Assembly (NCBI GenBank): GCA_947072905.1
Contig: CAMTKF010000003.1
Coordinates: 1-64,000, forward strand
DNA: 64,000 nucleotides
Reading direction: 5' to 3'
Source of the DNA: an uncultured Bacteroidales bacterium
Lineage (GTDB): Bacteria > Bacteroidota > Bacteroidia > Bacteroidales > Muribaculaceae
Of the stretch, positions 34,375 through 43,266 are shown one piece after another (within the stretch, counting starts at the first letter, position 1; each line of letters starts with the position of its first letter). The notes below the pieces were generated by a model, which worked only from the letters and a program-made list of their open reading frames with translations, made no database searches and was not told the DNA's origin. A program made the position numbers and the translations under genes.

Positions 34375-35526
34375 ATGAAAAATATCGCCGTATTAGGCTC
34401 TACGGGGTCTATAGGCACTCAAACACTTGATATAATCTCACGACACAGCCACCGCTACCGCGCATCGGTACTGGTGGCCGGGTCGCGTGTTGACGACCTT
34501 ATAGAACAGGCACGCCGCCACAAGCCCGACCTGGCTATCATAGCCCGCGAGGACCTGTATGAGCGCTTGTCGGCGGCACTCGCACCGCTGGGCATTGCCA
34601 CCGCCGCCGGCTCCAAGGCCATTGCCGACGCCGTCACAGGCTCCAATGTCGACACCGTTGTCACCGCCACAGTGGGCTACTCGGGGCTCGAACCTACCGT
34701 TGCCGCCATCAAGGCCGGCAAGGACATCGCCCTGGCCAATAAAGAGACCATGGTGGTGGCCGGCAGCTACATCACACGCCTGCTGGCATCGTCGCCGTCA
34801 AAGGTCTATCCGGTCGACTCGGAGCACTCGGCCATCTACCAGTGCCTGCAGGGCGAGGACCCCGCCACTGTGAAGCGGCTCATAATCACCGCATCAGGCG
34901 GCCCCTTCCGCACATGGAGCGAGGAAAAGATACGCACCGCACGTGCCGCCGACGCACTGAAGCATCCCAACTGGGACATGGGCGCCAAAATCACCATCGA
35001 CTCGGCCACTATGGTCAACAAGGCTTTCGAGATCATCGAGGCACGGTGGCTTTTCGGCATAGATCCCGACAAGATTTCGGCAGTGGTGCATCCACAGTCC
35101 ATAATACACTCGATGGTAGAATTTCACGACGGCGCCATAAAGGCCCAGATGGGTGTGCCCGAAATGACACTCCCCATAGCATACGCACTTGGCGAGGCTT
35201 CGCGCAGCAGCAATGTGGCCGACTTCTGCGACCTCATTGCCACCGGCAGCCTTACCTTCGAGCAGCCCGACACCACCCGATTCCCGGCTCTGCGCCTGGC
35301 GCATATAGCCATGGAGCGCGGGGGCAACGCCGCATGCACCATCAACGCCGCCAACGAGATTGCTGTTGCCGCTTTCCTCAGAGACGACATCGCATTCAAC
35401 GACATTTACAACACTATAACAGCCACCCTTGAGCGCACGCCTTTCATAGCCGACGCTACGTATGACGACTTTGTAGCAACAAATGCCGAGGCTCGCGCCA
35501 TAGCTCGTTCATTAATCTACAAGTAA
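34375..35526 (+). CDS. dxr: 1-deoxy-D-xylulose-5-phosphate reductoisomerase
   Basis: 383 residues. The NADPH-binding motif is IAVLGSTGSIGTQTLDII; catalytic region: ALANKETMVVAGSYI, PVDSEHSAIYQCLQG, ITASGGPFRTWS, GAKITIDSATMVNKAFEIIEA and VVHPQSIIHSMVEF. It is the second step of the MEP pathway. It lies 2 bp upstream of rseP, a pairing common in many bacteria. Confidence 0.97.
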   Translation: MKNIAVLGSTGSIGTQTLDIISRHSHRYRASVLVAGSRVDDLIEQARRHKPDLAIIAREDLYERLSAALAPLGIATAAGSKAIADAVTGSNVDTVVTATVGYSGLEPTVAAIKAGKDIALANKETMVVAGSYITRLLASSPSKVYPVDSEHSAIYQCLQGEDPATVKRLIITASGGPFRTWSEEKIRTARAADALKHPNWDMGAKITIDSATMVNKAFEIIEARWLFGIDPDKISAVVHPQSIIHSMVEFHDGAIKAQMGVPEMTLPIAYALGEASRSSNVADFCDLIATGSLTFEQPDTTRFPALRLAHIAMERGGNAACTINAANEIAVAAFLRDDIAFNDIYNTITATLERTPFIADATYDDFVATNAEARAIARSLIYK

Positions 35527-35528
35527 TT

Positions 35529-36950
35529 ATGGAATCATTTCTCATAAAAGCACTACAGCTGGTAGTCGCGCTGGTCATTCTCGTTACGGTTCACGAGTTT
35601 GGCCACTACTTCTTTGCGCGGCTTTTCGGCATAAAAGTCAACCGTTTTTATCTCTTTTTCAATCCGGGATTCTCAATTCTGAAGTATAACCCCATGAAGG
35701 GTACTCTGCAACTCTTCAGCAAGAGCGACGATCAGGCACTCGCCACATTTCAGGTTTCCAAACCCCGCGAACCGCGCCCCGACGGCAAACCCACCTGGCG
35801 CGACACAATCTATGGTCTGGGATGGCTGCCGCTGGGCGGATACTGCGACATTGCAGGTATGGTCGACGAGACAAAAAGCTCAAAGGACCTCGCCGCCGAA
35901 CCCCAGCCCTGGGAATTCCGTTCCAAAGCCGCATGGCAACGCCTGCTGGTCATGGTAGCCGGTGTGCTTTTCAACTTCCTGCTCGCCATTGCCATATACA
36001 TAGGCATAGCATTCCACTGGGGCGACCGCGTGGTGCCATATCAGGAAATTACCGAAGGCATGGACTTCACCGACCCCATGCTCAAAGCCGGATTCCGCAA
36101 CGGCGACATACTGCTGCAAATCAACGATGAGGATATAGACCCGCGCGTGGCCTCGACCGGCTGGGATATGATTCAGCCCGGAGCCAAGGTTACCGTGCTG
36201 CGCAACCACACCGACTCGGTGGTGCTATACCCCGACAACGAGCTGCTCATGGCTCTTGTTGAAAACAACACCCCATACATGACCATGCGTGTGCCTGTTT
36301 ACATCGACAACATCTCGAGCAACGACGGCGCCGCCAAGGCCGGCCTGCTCTCGGGCGACCGCATTCTGTCGGTGGCAAGCGACTCCACCCCCTCGCTCTC
36401 CGAGTTTTTCCCCGCTCTTGATAAAAACAAGGGCAAGACCGTAGACATGCTCATCCGTCGCGACGGCGCCGACATGACAGTGCCCGTAGAGATTAACTCC
36501 GACGGCAAGATAGGCATTCAGCTCACATCGCCCCTGAAGATTTACAATGTAAAAGATATCAAATACGGCATAATTGAGTCTATACCCCAAGGATGGAAGA
36601 AGGGTGTCAACCAGCTCACCACCTACGTATCGTCGATGAAGCTGCTCTTTACCCCCGCCGGAGCCAAGAGCGTGGGCGGATTCGGCACCCTCGGCAGCCT
36701 GTTCCCCAATCAATGGAACTGGTATTCGTTCTGGGAAATAGCCGCGTTCCTGTCGGTGATACTGGCGTTCATGAACATCATCCCAATCCCGGCACTCGAC
36801 GGCGGCTACACCCTATTCCTGCTCATAGAGATTATCACACGCCGCAAGCCCTCTGAGCGTTTCCTCGAAGTGGCCAACATGATAGGCATGGGATTCCTCT
36901 TCCTGCTGCTCATATATGCCAACCTCAACGATGTAATAAGGCTTCTATAA
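35529..36950 (+). CDS. rseP: Site-2 protease RseP (M50 family)
   Basis: 473 residues. The zinc motif HExxH is in VTVHEFGHYFFARLFGI near the first membrane helix, and the C-terminal LDG motif is in NIIPIPALDGGYTLFLLIE. One or two PDZ domains (about 175-330) lie between (AGFRNGDILLQIND, AGLLSGDRILSVAS). Intramembrane cleavage of anti-sigma factors is the known role. It is coupled with dxr upstream, and the methyltransferase gene follows 6 bp later. Confidence 0.95.
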   Translation: MESFLIKALQLVVALVILVTVHEFGHYFFARLFGIKVNRFYLFFNPGFSILKYNPMKGTLQLFSKSDDQALATFQVSKPREPRPDGKPTWRDTIYGLGWLPLGGYCDIAGMVDETKSSKDLAAEPQPWEFRSKAAWQRLLVMVAGVLFNFLLAIAIYIGIAFHWGDRVVPYQEITEGMDFTDPMLKAGFRNGDILLQINDEDIDPRVASTGWDMIQPGAKVTVLRNHTDSVVLYPDNELLMALVENNTPYMTMRVPVYIDNISSNDGAAKAGLLSGDRILSVASDSTPSLSEFFPALDKNKGKTVDMLIRRDGADMTVPVEINSDGKIGIQLTSPLKIYNVKDIKYGIIESIPQGWKKGVNQLTTYVSSMKLLFTPAGAKSVGGFGTLGSLFPNQWNWYSFWEIAAFLSVILAFMNIIPIPALDGGYTLFLLIEIITRRKPSERFLEVANMIGMGFLFLLLIYANLNDVIRLL

Positions 36951-36956
36951 AATAGT

Positions 36957-38141
36957 ATGAAATACAAGACTCTTACCCTCAAGCGCGGCAAGGAAGAATC
37001 GCTGCTGCGTTTTCACCCCTGGGTATTCTCGGGCGCTCTCACCGCCATGCCCGACGATGTGGAGGAAGGCGACATAGTGCGCGTGGTGGCCTCAGACGGC
37101 CGTCCGCTCGGCGTGGGACACTTCCAGATTGGCTCCATAGCCGTGCGCATGCTCTCGTTCTTCGACATAGAGATCACGCCGCTCTTCTACCGTCAGGCTC
37201 TCGAGCAGGCATGGAAGATGCGCAAGGCCCTGGGATTGCAGCGCCCCGACAACTCGGCTTTCCGTCTGGTTCACGGCGAGGGCGACTTCCTGCCCGGCCT
37301 TGTTGTTGACATCTATGGCGACACAGCCGTGCTGCAGGCTCACTCGCCCGGCATGCACTTCGCCCGTGAGATCATAGCCGCACAGCTCGTGAAAATCGAA
37401 GGCCTCGGCGTGAAGAACGTCTACTACAAAAGCGAGACAACCCTGCCATACAAGGCCAATCTTGATGCCGTGAACGACTACATCATTGGCCACTCAGACA
37501 ACAATGTAGCTGTGGAAAACGGGCTGAAGTTCAACATCGACTGGCTGCGCGGACAGAAAACCGGATTTTTCGTTGACCAGCGCGACAACCGCTCGCTGCT
37601 CGAACACTACAGCGCCGGACGACGCGTGCTCAACATGTTCTGCTACACCGGCGGCTTCTCGGTTTATGCCATGAGGGGCGGAGCCACGCTGGTTCACTCG
37701 GTTGACTCATCGGCCAAGGCCGTAGCCCTCACCGATGCCAACATAGAGCTGAACTTCCCCGGCGACACCCGTCACAAGGCTTTTGCAGAAGATGCCTTCA
37801 AGTATCTCGACAACATACAACCCGAGGCATACGACCTTATAGTGCTCGACCCGCCGGCCTTTGCCAAACACCGCTCGGCCCTGCGCAACGCCCTGCGCGG
37901 ATATCAGAAGCTCAACGCTGCCGGTATATCCAAGGTGGCTCCCGGCGGCATAGTATTCACATTCTCGTGCTCTCAGGCCGTGAGCCGCGAACAGTTCCGC
38001 CTGGCCGTGTTCTCGGCCGCCGCACAGACCGGTCGCAAGGTGCGCATACTGCATCAGCTCACACAGCCCGCCGACCACCCCGTAAACATCTACCACCCCG
38101 AGGGCGAGTACCTCAAGGGGCTTATATTATATGTAGAGTAA
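36957..38141 (+). CDS. RlmI-like class I SAM-dependent rRNA methyltransferase
   Basis: 394 residues. An N-terminal PUA domain (about 1-75; LKRGKEESLLRFHPWVFSGAL) is followed by a Rossmann methyltransferase domain: VLNMFCYTGGFSVYAMRGGA (motif I), SVDSSAKAVALTDAN, DLIVLDPPAFAKHRSAL (motif IV) and GGIVFTFSCSQAV. The family methylates C5 of cytosine in 23S rRNA (RlmI position). It sits 6 bp after rseP. Confidence 0.9.
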   Translation: MKYKTLTLKRGKEESLLRFHPWVFSGALTAMPDDVEEGDIVRVVASDGRPLGVGHFQIGSIAVRMLSFFDIEITPLFYRQALEQAWKMRKALGLQRPDNSAFRLVHGEGDFLPGLVVDIYGDTAVLQAHSPGMHFAREIIAAQLVKIEGLGVKNVYYKSETTLPYKANLDAVNDYIIGHSDNNVAVENGLKFNIDWLRGQKTGFFVDQRDNRSLLEHYSAGRRVLNMFCYTGGFSVYAMRGGATLVHSVDSSAKAVALTDANIELNFPGDTRHKAFAEDAFKYLDNIQPEAYDLIVLDPPAFAKHRSALRNALRGYQKLNAAGISKVAPGGIVFTFSCSQAVSREQFRLAVFSAAAQTGRKVRILHQLTQPADHPVNIYHPEGEYLKGLILYVE

Positions 38142-38160
38142 CTAAACCCTCTTATACAGA

Positions 38161-40149
38161 ATGAAAAAGATATTAACCATCGCCGCCGCTGCGGCTGTAT
38201 CACTCTCAGCAATGGCTCAAGACAAACCGATTGACTACACCGTCGACCGCTTCGCCGACATTGAAGTCCTGCGCTACGACGTACCCGACTTCAATTCTCT
38301 TTCTCTCAACCAGAAAAGACTCGTCTACTATCTGACCGAGGCTGCCATCTGGGGACGCGACATTCTCTGGGCTCAGAACTACAAGCACAACCTCGAGATA
38401 CGCGACCTTATAGAGAACCTCTACACCAACTATGCCGGCGACCGCAACTCAGAGCAGTTCAAGGCTTTTGAAAAATACCTCAAGCAGGTAGAATTTGCCA
38501 ACGGCATACACCACCACTACTCAAACGACAAGTTTATCCCCGGCTTCACTCAGGAATGGTTTGAAGAACAGCTCGCCCTGCTCCCCGGCAGCCCCAAGGC
38601 TTGCGGATGTGTGCTCAAGGCCATGTTCGACCCCACCGTTGATGCCAAGAAGGTGAATCAGGCCGAGGGCGAAGACCTCATCATGACTTCGGCCGTTGAC
38701 TTCTACGACGGACTTACACAGAAAGAGGTCGAAGACTACTACAATGCCCTCAAAGACTCCAACGACGCCACTCCCATATCATACGGCCTCAACAGCCGCC
38801 TGGTGAAGAAAGACGGCAAGGTGACCGAGCAGATCTACAAGCTCGGCGGCCTGTACAGCGACGCCATCGCCCACATCGTTGAAAACCTCACCAAGGCAAT
38901 GGCTTACGCCGAAAACGATGCACAGCGCATGACCATAGCTCGCCTTATCGACTTCTACACCACCGGCGACCTCAAGACTTTTGACGACTACTCTATCCGT
39001 TGGGCCGACGACACCGCCTCGCAGGTAGACTTCATCAACGGCTTCATCGAAAGCTACAACGACCCCCTGGGCATGACCGGCTCTTGGGAATCTATCGTAA
39101 ACTTCAAGAACAACGCAGCCAGCCACCGCACCGAGACCCTCTCGCAAAACGCTCAGTGGTTTGAAAACAACTCGCCCGTTGATCCCCGCTTCCGCAAGGA
39201 CGAGGTTAAGGGCGTATCGGCCAAGGTAATCACCGCAGCCATCCTCGCCGGCGACTCTTATCCCGCTACCCCCATCGGCATCAACCTCCCCAATGCCAAC
39301 TGGATACGCGCAGCCCACGGCTCAAAGTCTGTCACCCTCGAAAACATCACCCAGGCCTACGACGAAGCTTCGCACGGCAACGGCTTCAACGAAGAATTTG
39401 TAATCGACGCTCCCACCCGCGAGCTCCTCGACAAATATCTCTTCATCACCGACAATCTCCACACCGACCTCCACGAGTGCCTTGGTCACGGCTCGGGCCG
39501 CATCCTCCCCGGTGTTGACCCCGACGCCCTCAAGGCCCACGGTTCTACCCTCGAAGAAGCACGCGCCGACCTCTTCGCCCTCTACTATCTGGCCGATCCC
39601 AAGCTGCTCGAACTCGGTCTGCTCGACAACCCCGATGCCTACAAGGCCGAATACTACAAATATATCCTCAACGGCCTTATGACCCAGCTCATGCGCATCG
39701 AACCCGGCAAGGACATCGAAGAAGCCCACATGCGCAACCGCCAGCTCATAGCCGCATGGGCATTTGAGCACGGCAAGAAAGACAAGGTGATTCAGCTCGT
39801 GAAGAAAGGCGGCAAGACCTACATAAAGATCAACGACTACGCCAAGCTGCGCGACCTCTTCGGACAGCTCCTCGGCGAAATCCAGCGCATCAAGAGCGAA
39901 GGCGACTATGAAGCCGGCGCAGCACTTGTGCAGAAATACGCCGTGAAGGTTGATCCCAAGCTCCACAAAGAAGTGCTCAACCGCTACGCCAAGCTCGACA
40001 TCGCCCCCTATAAGGGCTTCGTAAACCCCGTGTACGAAGCAGTTTACGACGACAACGGCATCATCACCGACGTTAAAGTAAGCTACGGCGAAGACTTCCT
40101 GCCCCAGGTACTCCGCTACAGCAAAAACTACGCCGGCCTCAAGAAATAA
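38161..40149 (+). CDS. M49 dipeptidyl-peptidase III-like exopeptidase, secreted
   Basis: 662 residues. A signal peptide (MKKILTIAAAAAVSLSAMAQ) leads a long domain with the M49 zinc motif HEXXGH as HECLGHGSGR (about 441-450) and the second ligand region EEARADLFALYYLADP. M49 peptidases remove dipeptides from the N-terminus of oligopeptides. A periplasmic location is expected. Length fits the family. It is 20 bp from the methyltransferase gene and followed by a strong terminator. Confidence 0.92.
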   Translation: MKKILTIAAAAAVSLSAMAQDKPIDYTVDRFADIEVLRYDVPDFNSLSLNQKRLVYYLTEAAIWGRDILWAQNYKHNLEIRDLIENLYTNYAGDRNSEQFKAFEKYLKQVEFANGIHHHYSNDKFIPGFTQEWFEEQLALLPGSPKACGCVLKAMFDPTVDAKKVNQAEGEDLIMTSAVDFYDGLTQKEVEDYYNALKDSNDATPISYGLNSRLVKKDGKVTEQIYKLGGLYSDAIAHIVENLTKAMAYAENDAQRMTIARLIDFYTTGDLKTFDDYSIRWADDTASQVDFINGFIESYNDPLGMTGSWESIVNFKNNAASHRTETLSQNAQWFENNSPVDPRFRKDEVKGVSAKVITAAILAGDSYPATPIGINLPNANWIRAAHGSKSVTLENITQAYDEASHGNGFNEEFVIDAPTRELLDKYLFITDNLHTDLHECLGHGSGRILPGVDPDALKAHGSTLEEARADLFALYYLADPKLLELGLLDNPDAYKAEYYKYILNGLMTQLMRIEPGKDIEEAHMRNRQLIAAWAFEHGKKDKVIQLVKKGGKTYIKINDYAKLRDLFGQLLGEIQRIKSEGDYEAGAALVQKYAVKVDPKLHKEVLNRYAKLDIAPYKGFVNPVYEAVYDDNGIITDVKVSYGEDFLPQVLRYSKNYAGLKK

Positions 40150-40175
40150 TCCCGAACCATAATCAACCCAACACT

Positions 40176-40215
40176 GAGGGCAGTGAAATGGCAAAACCAC
40201 CATTCCACTGCCCTC
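40176..40215 (+). terminator. Terminator hairpin after the M49 peptidase gene
   Basis: A 10-bp perfect stem (GAGGGCAGTG at 40176-40185 with CACTGCCCTC at 40206-40215), extended by an inner ATGG/CCAT pairing, is followed by TGTCTTTTCCC. Confidence 0.7.
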
Positions 40216-40315
40216 TGTCTTTTCCCAAAAGTCAAATTAATTCGTATTAATTCATTAAAAAAAGCTCTTAAACTGAAATTGTAAAATTAAATTAGGAATT
40301 GTAGAATTTTTTCCC

Positions 40316-40323
40316 TAATTTTG
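40316..40323 (+). promoter_or_regulatory. Probable -7 box of the malate dehydrogenase gene
   Basis: TAATTTTG fits TAnnTTTG, about 50 bp upstream of the start codon. The upstream -33 match is weak. Confidence 0.45.
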
Positions 40324-40375
40324 CGATGCTATATATACTCAGCACTAACACAAAACATCTTTTAAATATAAGATT

Positions 40376-41311
40376 ATGTCAAAAGTTACAGTGATCGGCG
40401 CCGGCAATGTAGGCGCTACTTGTGCAAATGTTCTGGTTACCAATCAGGTAGCCGACGAAGTAGTTCTTCTCGACATCAAGGAAGGCGTTGCCGAAGGCAA
40501 GGCTATGGATATCATGCAGACCGCTAATATCCTCGGCACCAACACCCGCCTCACCGGCGTTACCAACGACTACGCCATGACCGAAGGCTCTGATGTAGTG
40601 GTTATCACCTCTGGTATCCCCCGCAAGCCCGGTATGACCCGCGAAGAACTTATCGGCGTTAACGCCGGCATCGTTAAGTCGGTTACAGACAATGTGCTCA
40701 AGCATTCGCCCAACGCCATTATCGTATGCGTGTCAAACCCCATGGACACCATGACCTACCTCATCCACAAGACAAGCGGTCTGCCCAAAAACCGCATCAT
40801 CGGCATGGGTGGCGCACTCGACAGCGCTCGCTTCAAATACTTCCTCAGCATCGCTCTCGGCGCTAACGCTACCGAAGTTGAAGGCATCGTTATCGGCGGT
40901 CACGGCGACACCACAATGATTCCTCTGACACGCTTTGCAGCTTACCGCGGTCTGCCCGCTGCAAGCCTGCTCCCCGCCGAACAGCTCGAAAAGGTTGCTG
41001 CCGACACAATGGTTGGCGGTGCTACCCTCACCAAGCTCCTCGGCACCTCTGCATGGTATGCTCCCGGTGCTGCCGCAGCTCAGGTTGTAGGCGCTGTGCT
41101 CCACGACCAGAAGAAGCTCATCAGCTGCTCTGCCCTGCTCGAAGGCGAATACGGCGAATCTGACCTCTGCATCGGCGTTCCCTGTATCCTCGGCAAGAAC
41201 GGTATCGAAAAAATCGTTGAATTCGACCTCAACGAAGCTGAAAAGGCTGCTTTCGCAAAGAGCGCTGCCGCTGTGCACAACACCAACGCTGCTCTGGCCC
41301 AGGCTCTCTAA
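40376..41311 (+). CDS. mdh: Malate dehydrogenase (LDH-like type)
   Basis: 311 residues. The NAD-binding motif is VIGAGNVGATCANVLV; the substrate loop is GIPRKPGMTREELIGVNAGI (three active-site Arg region); the catalytic His is in IGGHGDTTMIPL. The Arg at the substrate-discriminating position (PRKPGMTR) indicates malate rather than lactate. It interconverts malate and oxaloacetate, probably in the reductive branch used by Bacteroidales for succinate and propionate. Codon use suggests high expression. Confidence 0.97.
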   Translation: MSKVTVIGAGNVGATCANVLVTNQVADEVVLLDIKEGVAEGKAMDIMQTANILGTNTRLTGVTNDYAMTEGSDVVVITSGIPRKPGMTREELIGVNAGIVKSVTDNVLKHSPNAIIVCVSNPMDTMTYLIHKTSGLPKNRIIGMGGALDSARFKYFLSIALGANATEVEGIVIGGHGDTTMIPLTRFAAYRGLPAASLLPAEQLEKVAADTMVGGATLTKLLGTSAWYAPGAAAAQVVGAVLHDQKKLISCSALLEGEYGESDLCIGVPCILGKNGIEKIVEFDLNEAEKAAFAKSAAAVHNTNAALAQAL

Positions 41312-41321
41312 GATATTCTTG

Positions 41322-41359
41322 AAAAGGATTGTGGCTCGCCGAGCTGCAATCCTTTTTTT
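41322..41359 (+). terminator. Intrinsic terminator of mdh
   Basis: The stem AAAAGGATTG (41322-41331) pairs with CAATCCTTTT (41347-41356) and is followed by TTT. It lies 11 bp after the stop codon. Confidence 0.8.
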
Positions 41360-41397
41360 GTATCAAAACTTTTCTGACTGCAAAACGTTTAAACAAC

Positions 41398-41868
41398 ATG
41401 AAAAAGATATTATTTATGGCAGCCGCAGCTGTGCTGTGCATGGCATCTTGCTCAAAGCAGGCTAATGCCACCGATGCCGAAGAAGCTCAGGCTACCACCA
41501 CAGAAGTTGCAACCGAAGAAGCCGCCCCTGCCACTGAGGCCGGCAAGGTTGTAGTATTTGACAACGACACAACACTGCGTCCCGGTATGACCGTCGACCA
41601 GCTCACCATCCTCGATTTCAACGCCGTATGGTGCGGACCGTGCAAGCAGCTCCACCCCGTGTTTGAAGAAGCCGCCAAGACTTTCTCCGACGTGCGCTTC
41701 ATCTCTGTTGACATCGACAACCTGCCCCTCACAGCCCAGGCTTTCGGTGTTGAAGCCGTTCCTACTGTAGTTTTCCTCAAACCCGACGGAACCACACAGA
41801 CATTTGTAGGCACTCAGGACCTGCTCCCCGCCGAGAAGTTTGACAAGCTCGTGCGCGACAACAAATAA
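41398..41868 (+). CDS. Thioredoxin-fold lipoprotein
   Basis: 156 residues. The lipobox is MKKILFMAAAAVLCMASC. A Glu/Ala/Thr-rich linker (about 20-55) precedes the thioredoxin domain with the redox motif WCGPCK in LDFNAVWCGPCKQLHP and the cis-Pro in GVEAVPTVVFLKPDG. It is likely a periplasmic, membrane-anchored thiol-disulfide oxidoreductase. The ATG at 41398 is chosen for the lipoprotein signal. It is flanked by terminators on both sides, so it is a single-gene unit. Confidence 0.92.
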   Translation: MKKILFMAAAAVLCMASCSKQANATDAEEAQATTTEVATEEAAPATEAGKVVVFDNDTTLRPGMTVDQLTILDFNAVWCGPCKQLHPVFEEAAKTFSDVRFISVDIDNLPLTAQAFGVEAVPTVVFLKPDGTTQTFVGTQDLLPAEKFDKLVRDNK

Positions 41869-41894
41869 TTTTCGTAAGTAAAAATTAATAATGA

Positions 41895-41929
41895 GGAATC
41901 GGCAGGTATATCTATCGCCGGTTCCTTTT
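41895..41929 (+). terminator. Intrinsic terminator of the thioredoxin lipoprotein gene
   Basis: GGAATCGGC (41895-41903) pairs with GCCGGTTCC (41917-41925, one G-T pair) and is followed by TTTT, 9 bp before the helicase start codon. Confidence 0.7.
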
Positions 41930-41937
41930 GCAATAAT

Positions 41938-43242
41938 ATGAAACTCGCTTCCTTAATCCGTGAGAAATTCGGCATAGAACAGCCTAATGCCATGCAGCAG
42001 GCCGTATGGGCTGCCCGTGCGTCAAAGTTAGTAATCCTCTCGCCCACCGGCTCGGGCAAGACCATAGCATTCGGGGGCGCGCTGCTCAAGCGCTTGCAGC
42101 CGGCCGGCGGATATACACAGGCCTTGATTCTGGCTCCGTCGCGCGAACTCACACTACAGATTTTCGAGGTAGTACGCAAGCTTGCATCGGGCTACAAGAC
42201 TGTGGCCTTCTATGGCAAACACTCGATGGAAGAGGAAGTTTCGTCAATGGCCGTGGTGCCCGACATCATAGTGGCCACCCCCGGTCGCATGCTCGATCAC
42301 CTCAAGCGCCACACCGTAGATCTCACGCATTGCCTGGCTCTGATAATTGATGAATACGACAAGGCTCTGGAGCTGGGATTCCACGACGAGATGGAACGTA
42401 TATGCAAACGGCTGAAATCACTGCGCACCGTCATACTCAACTCGGCCACACCCATTGCCATGATGCCCGAGTTTATCGACATGCGCGGCGCCGAGACTAT
42501 TGATTTTTCACAAAAAACCGCAAATCCGCGCTCGCGCATGCAGATAGTGCAGGTCAAAAGCCCCGTGCGCGACAAGCTGCAGACCCTCATAGACCTGCTC
42601 CACTCCATGCCAAACGGCAAGGTGATGGTATTTGTAAATCACCGCGAGGCCTCCGAGCGAGTATATAATGCCTTGCTCGACGCCGATTTACCGGCAGGGA
42701 TATACCACGGCGGACTCGAGCAGATAGACCGCGAAGGCTCTGTGATACGGTTCAACAACGGCTCGACCCCCATAGTGGTATCAACCGACCTCGGTGCCCG
42801 CGGACTCGACATTGACGATGTCAATGCCGTGATTCACTATCACATGCCGTCGTCGCCCGAAGCATGGACCCACCGCAACGGACGCACGGCGCGCGTAGAC
42901 TCATCAGGCGAGGTGTACGTAATTACCGCAGAGGGCGAGAACATACCCGAATATGTGGTGTGGGAACGCGACTACAACCCAACCGGCACCACAGCCGACC
43001 CCATACGCCGGTCGGCCGTGACCCTGTACATCAATGCCGGACGCAAGGAAAAGATTTCGCGCGGCGACATAGTGGGTTTCCTGACCAAAGATGCCGGCAT
43101 GCAAGGCTCTGACATAGGCAAGATAGACCTGCGCGACCACGCCGCATACGTGGCCCTGCCACCCGAGATGATACAACATGTGCTGCACCTGCCGGCGCCC
43201 AAAATCAAGGGCAAGCGAGTACGCTTGTCAGTATTCAAATAG
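41938..43242 (+). CDS. DEAD-box RNA helicase
   Basis: 434 residues with the helicase motifs in order: Q-motif region NAMQQAVW, motif I PTGSGKTIAF, Ia APSREL, Ib TPGRML, II DEYD (in place of DEAD), III NSATP, IV VMVFVNHREASERV, V STDLGARGLDID, VI HRNGRTARV (Ala where Gly is usual in HRxGRTGR). An Arg/Lys C-terminal tail follows. It probably remodels RNA or ribosomal particles. The DEYD and GRTAR variants are shared by a Bacteroidetes subgroup, as far as I recall. Confidence 0.9.
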   Translation: MKLASLIREKFGIEQPNAMQQAVWAARASKLVILSPTGSGKTIAFGGALLKRLQPAGGYTQALILAPSRELTLQIFEVVRKLASGYKTVAFYGKHSMEEEVSSMAVVPDIIVATPGRMLDHLKRHTVDLTHCLALIIDEYDKALELGFHDEMERICKRLKSLRTVILNSATPIAMMPEFIDMRGAETIDFSQKTANPRSRMQIVQVKSPVRDKLQTLIDLLHSMPNGKVMVFVNHREASERVYNALLDADLPAGIYHGGLEQIDREGSVIRFNNGSTPIVVSTDLGARGLDIDDVNAVIHYHMPSSPEAWTHRNGRTARVDSSGEVYVITAEGENIPEYVVWERDYNPTGTTADPIRRSAVTLYINAGRKEKISRGDIVGFLTKDAGMQGSDIGKIDLRDHAAYVALPPEMIQHVLHLPAPKIKGKRVRLSVFK

Positions 43243-43266
43243 AGAAGTCATCTTGACTAAATTACC

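Noticed and set aside
39322..40203. A 293-codon minus-strand frame opposite the M49 peptidase
   Set aside because: Antisense shadow; Val/Glu/Phe-biased and without start context.
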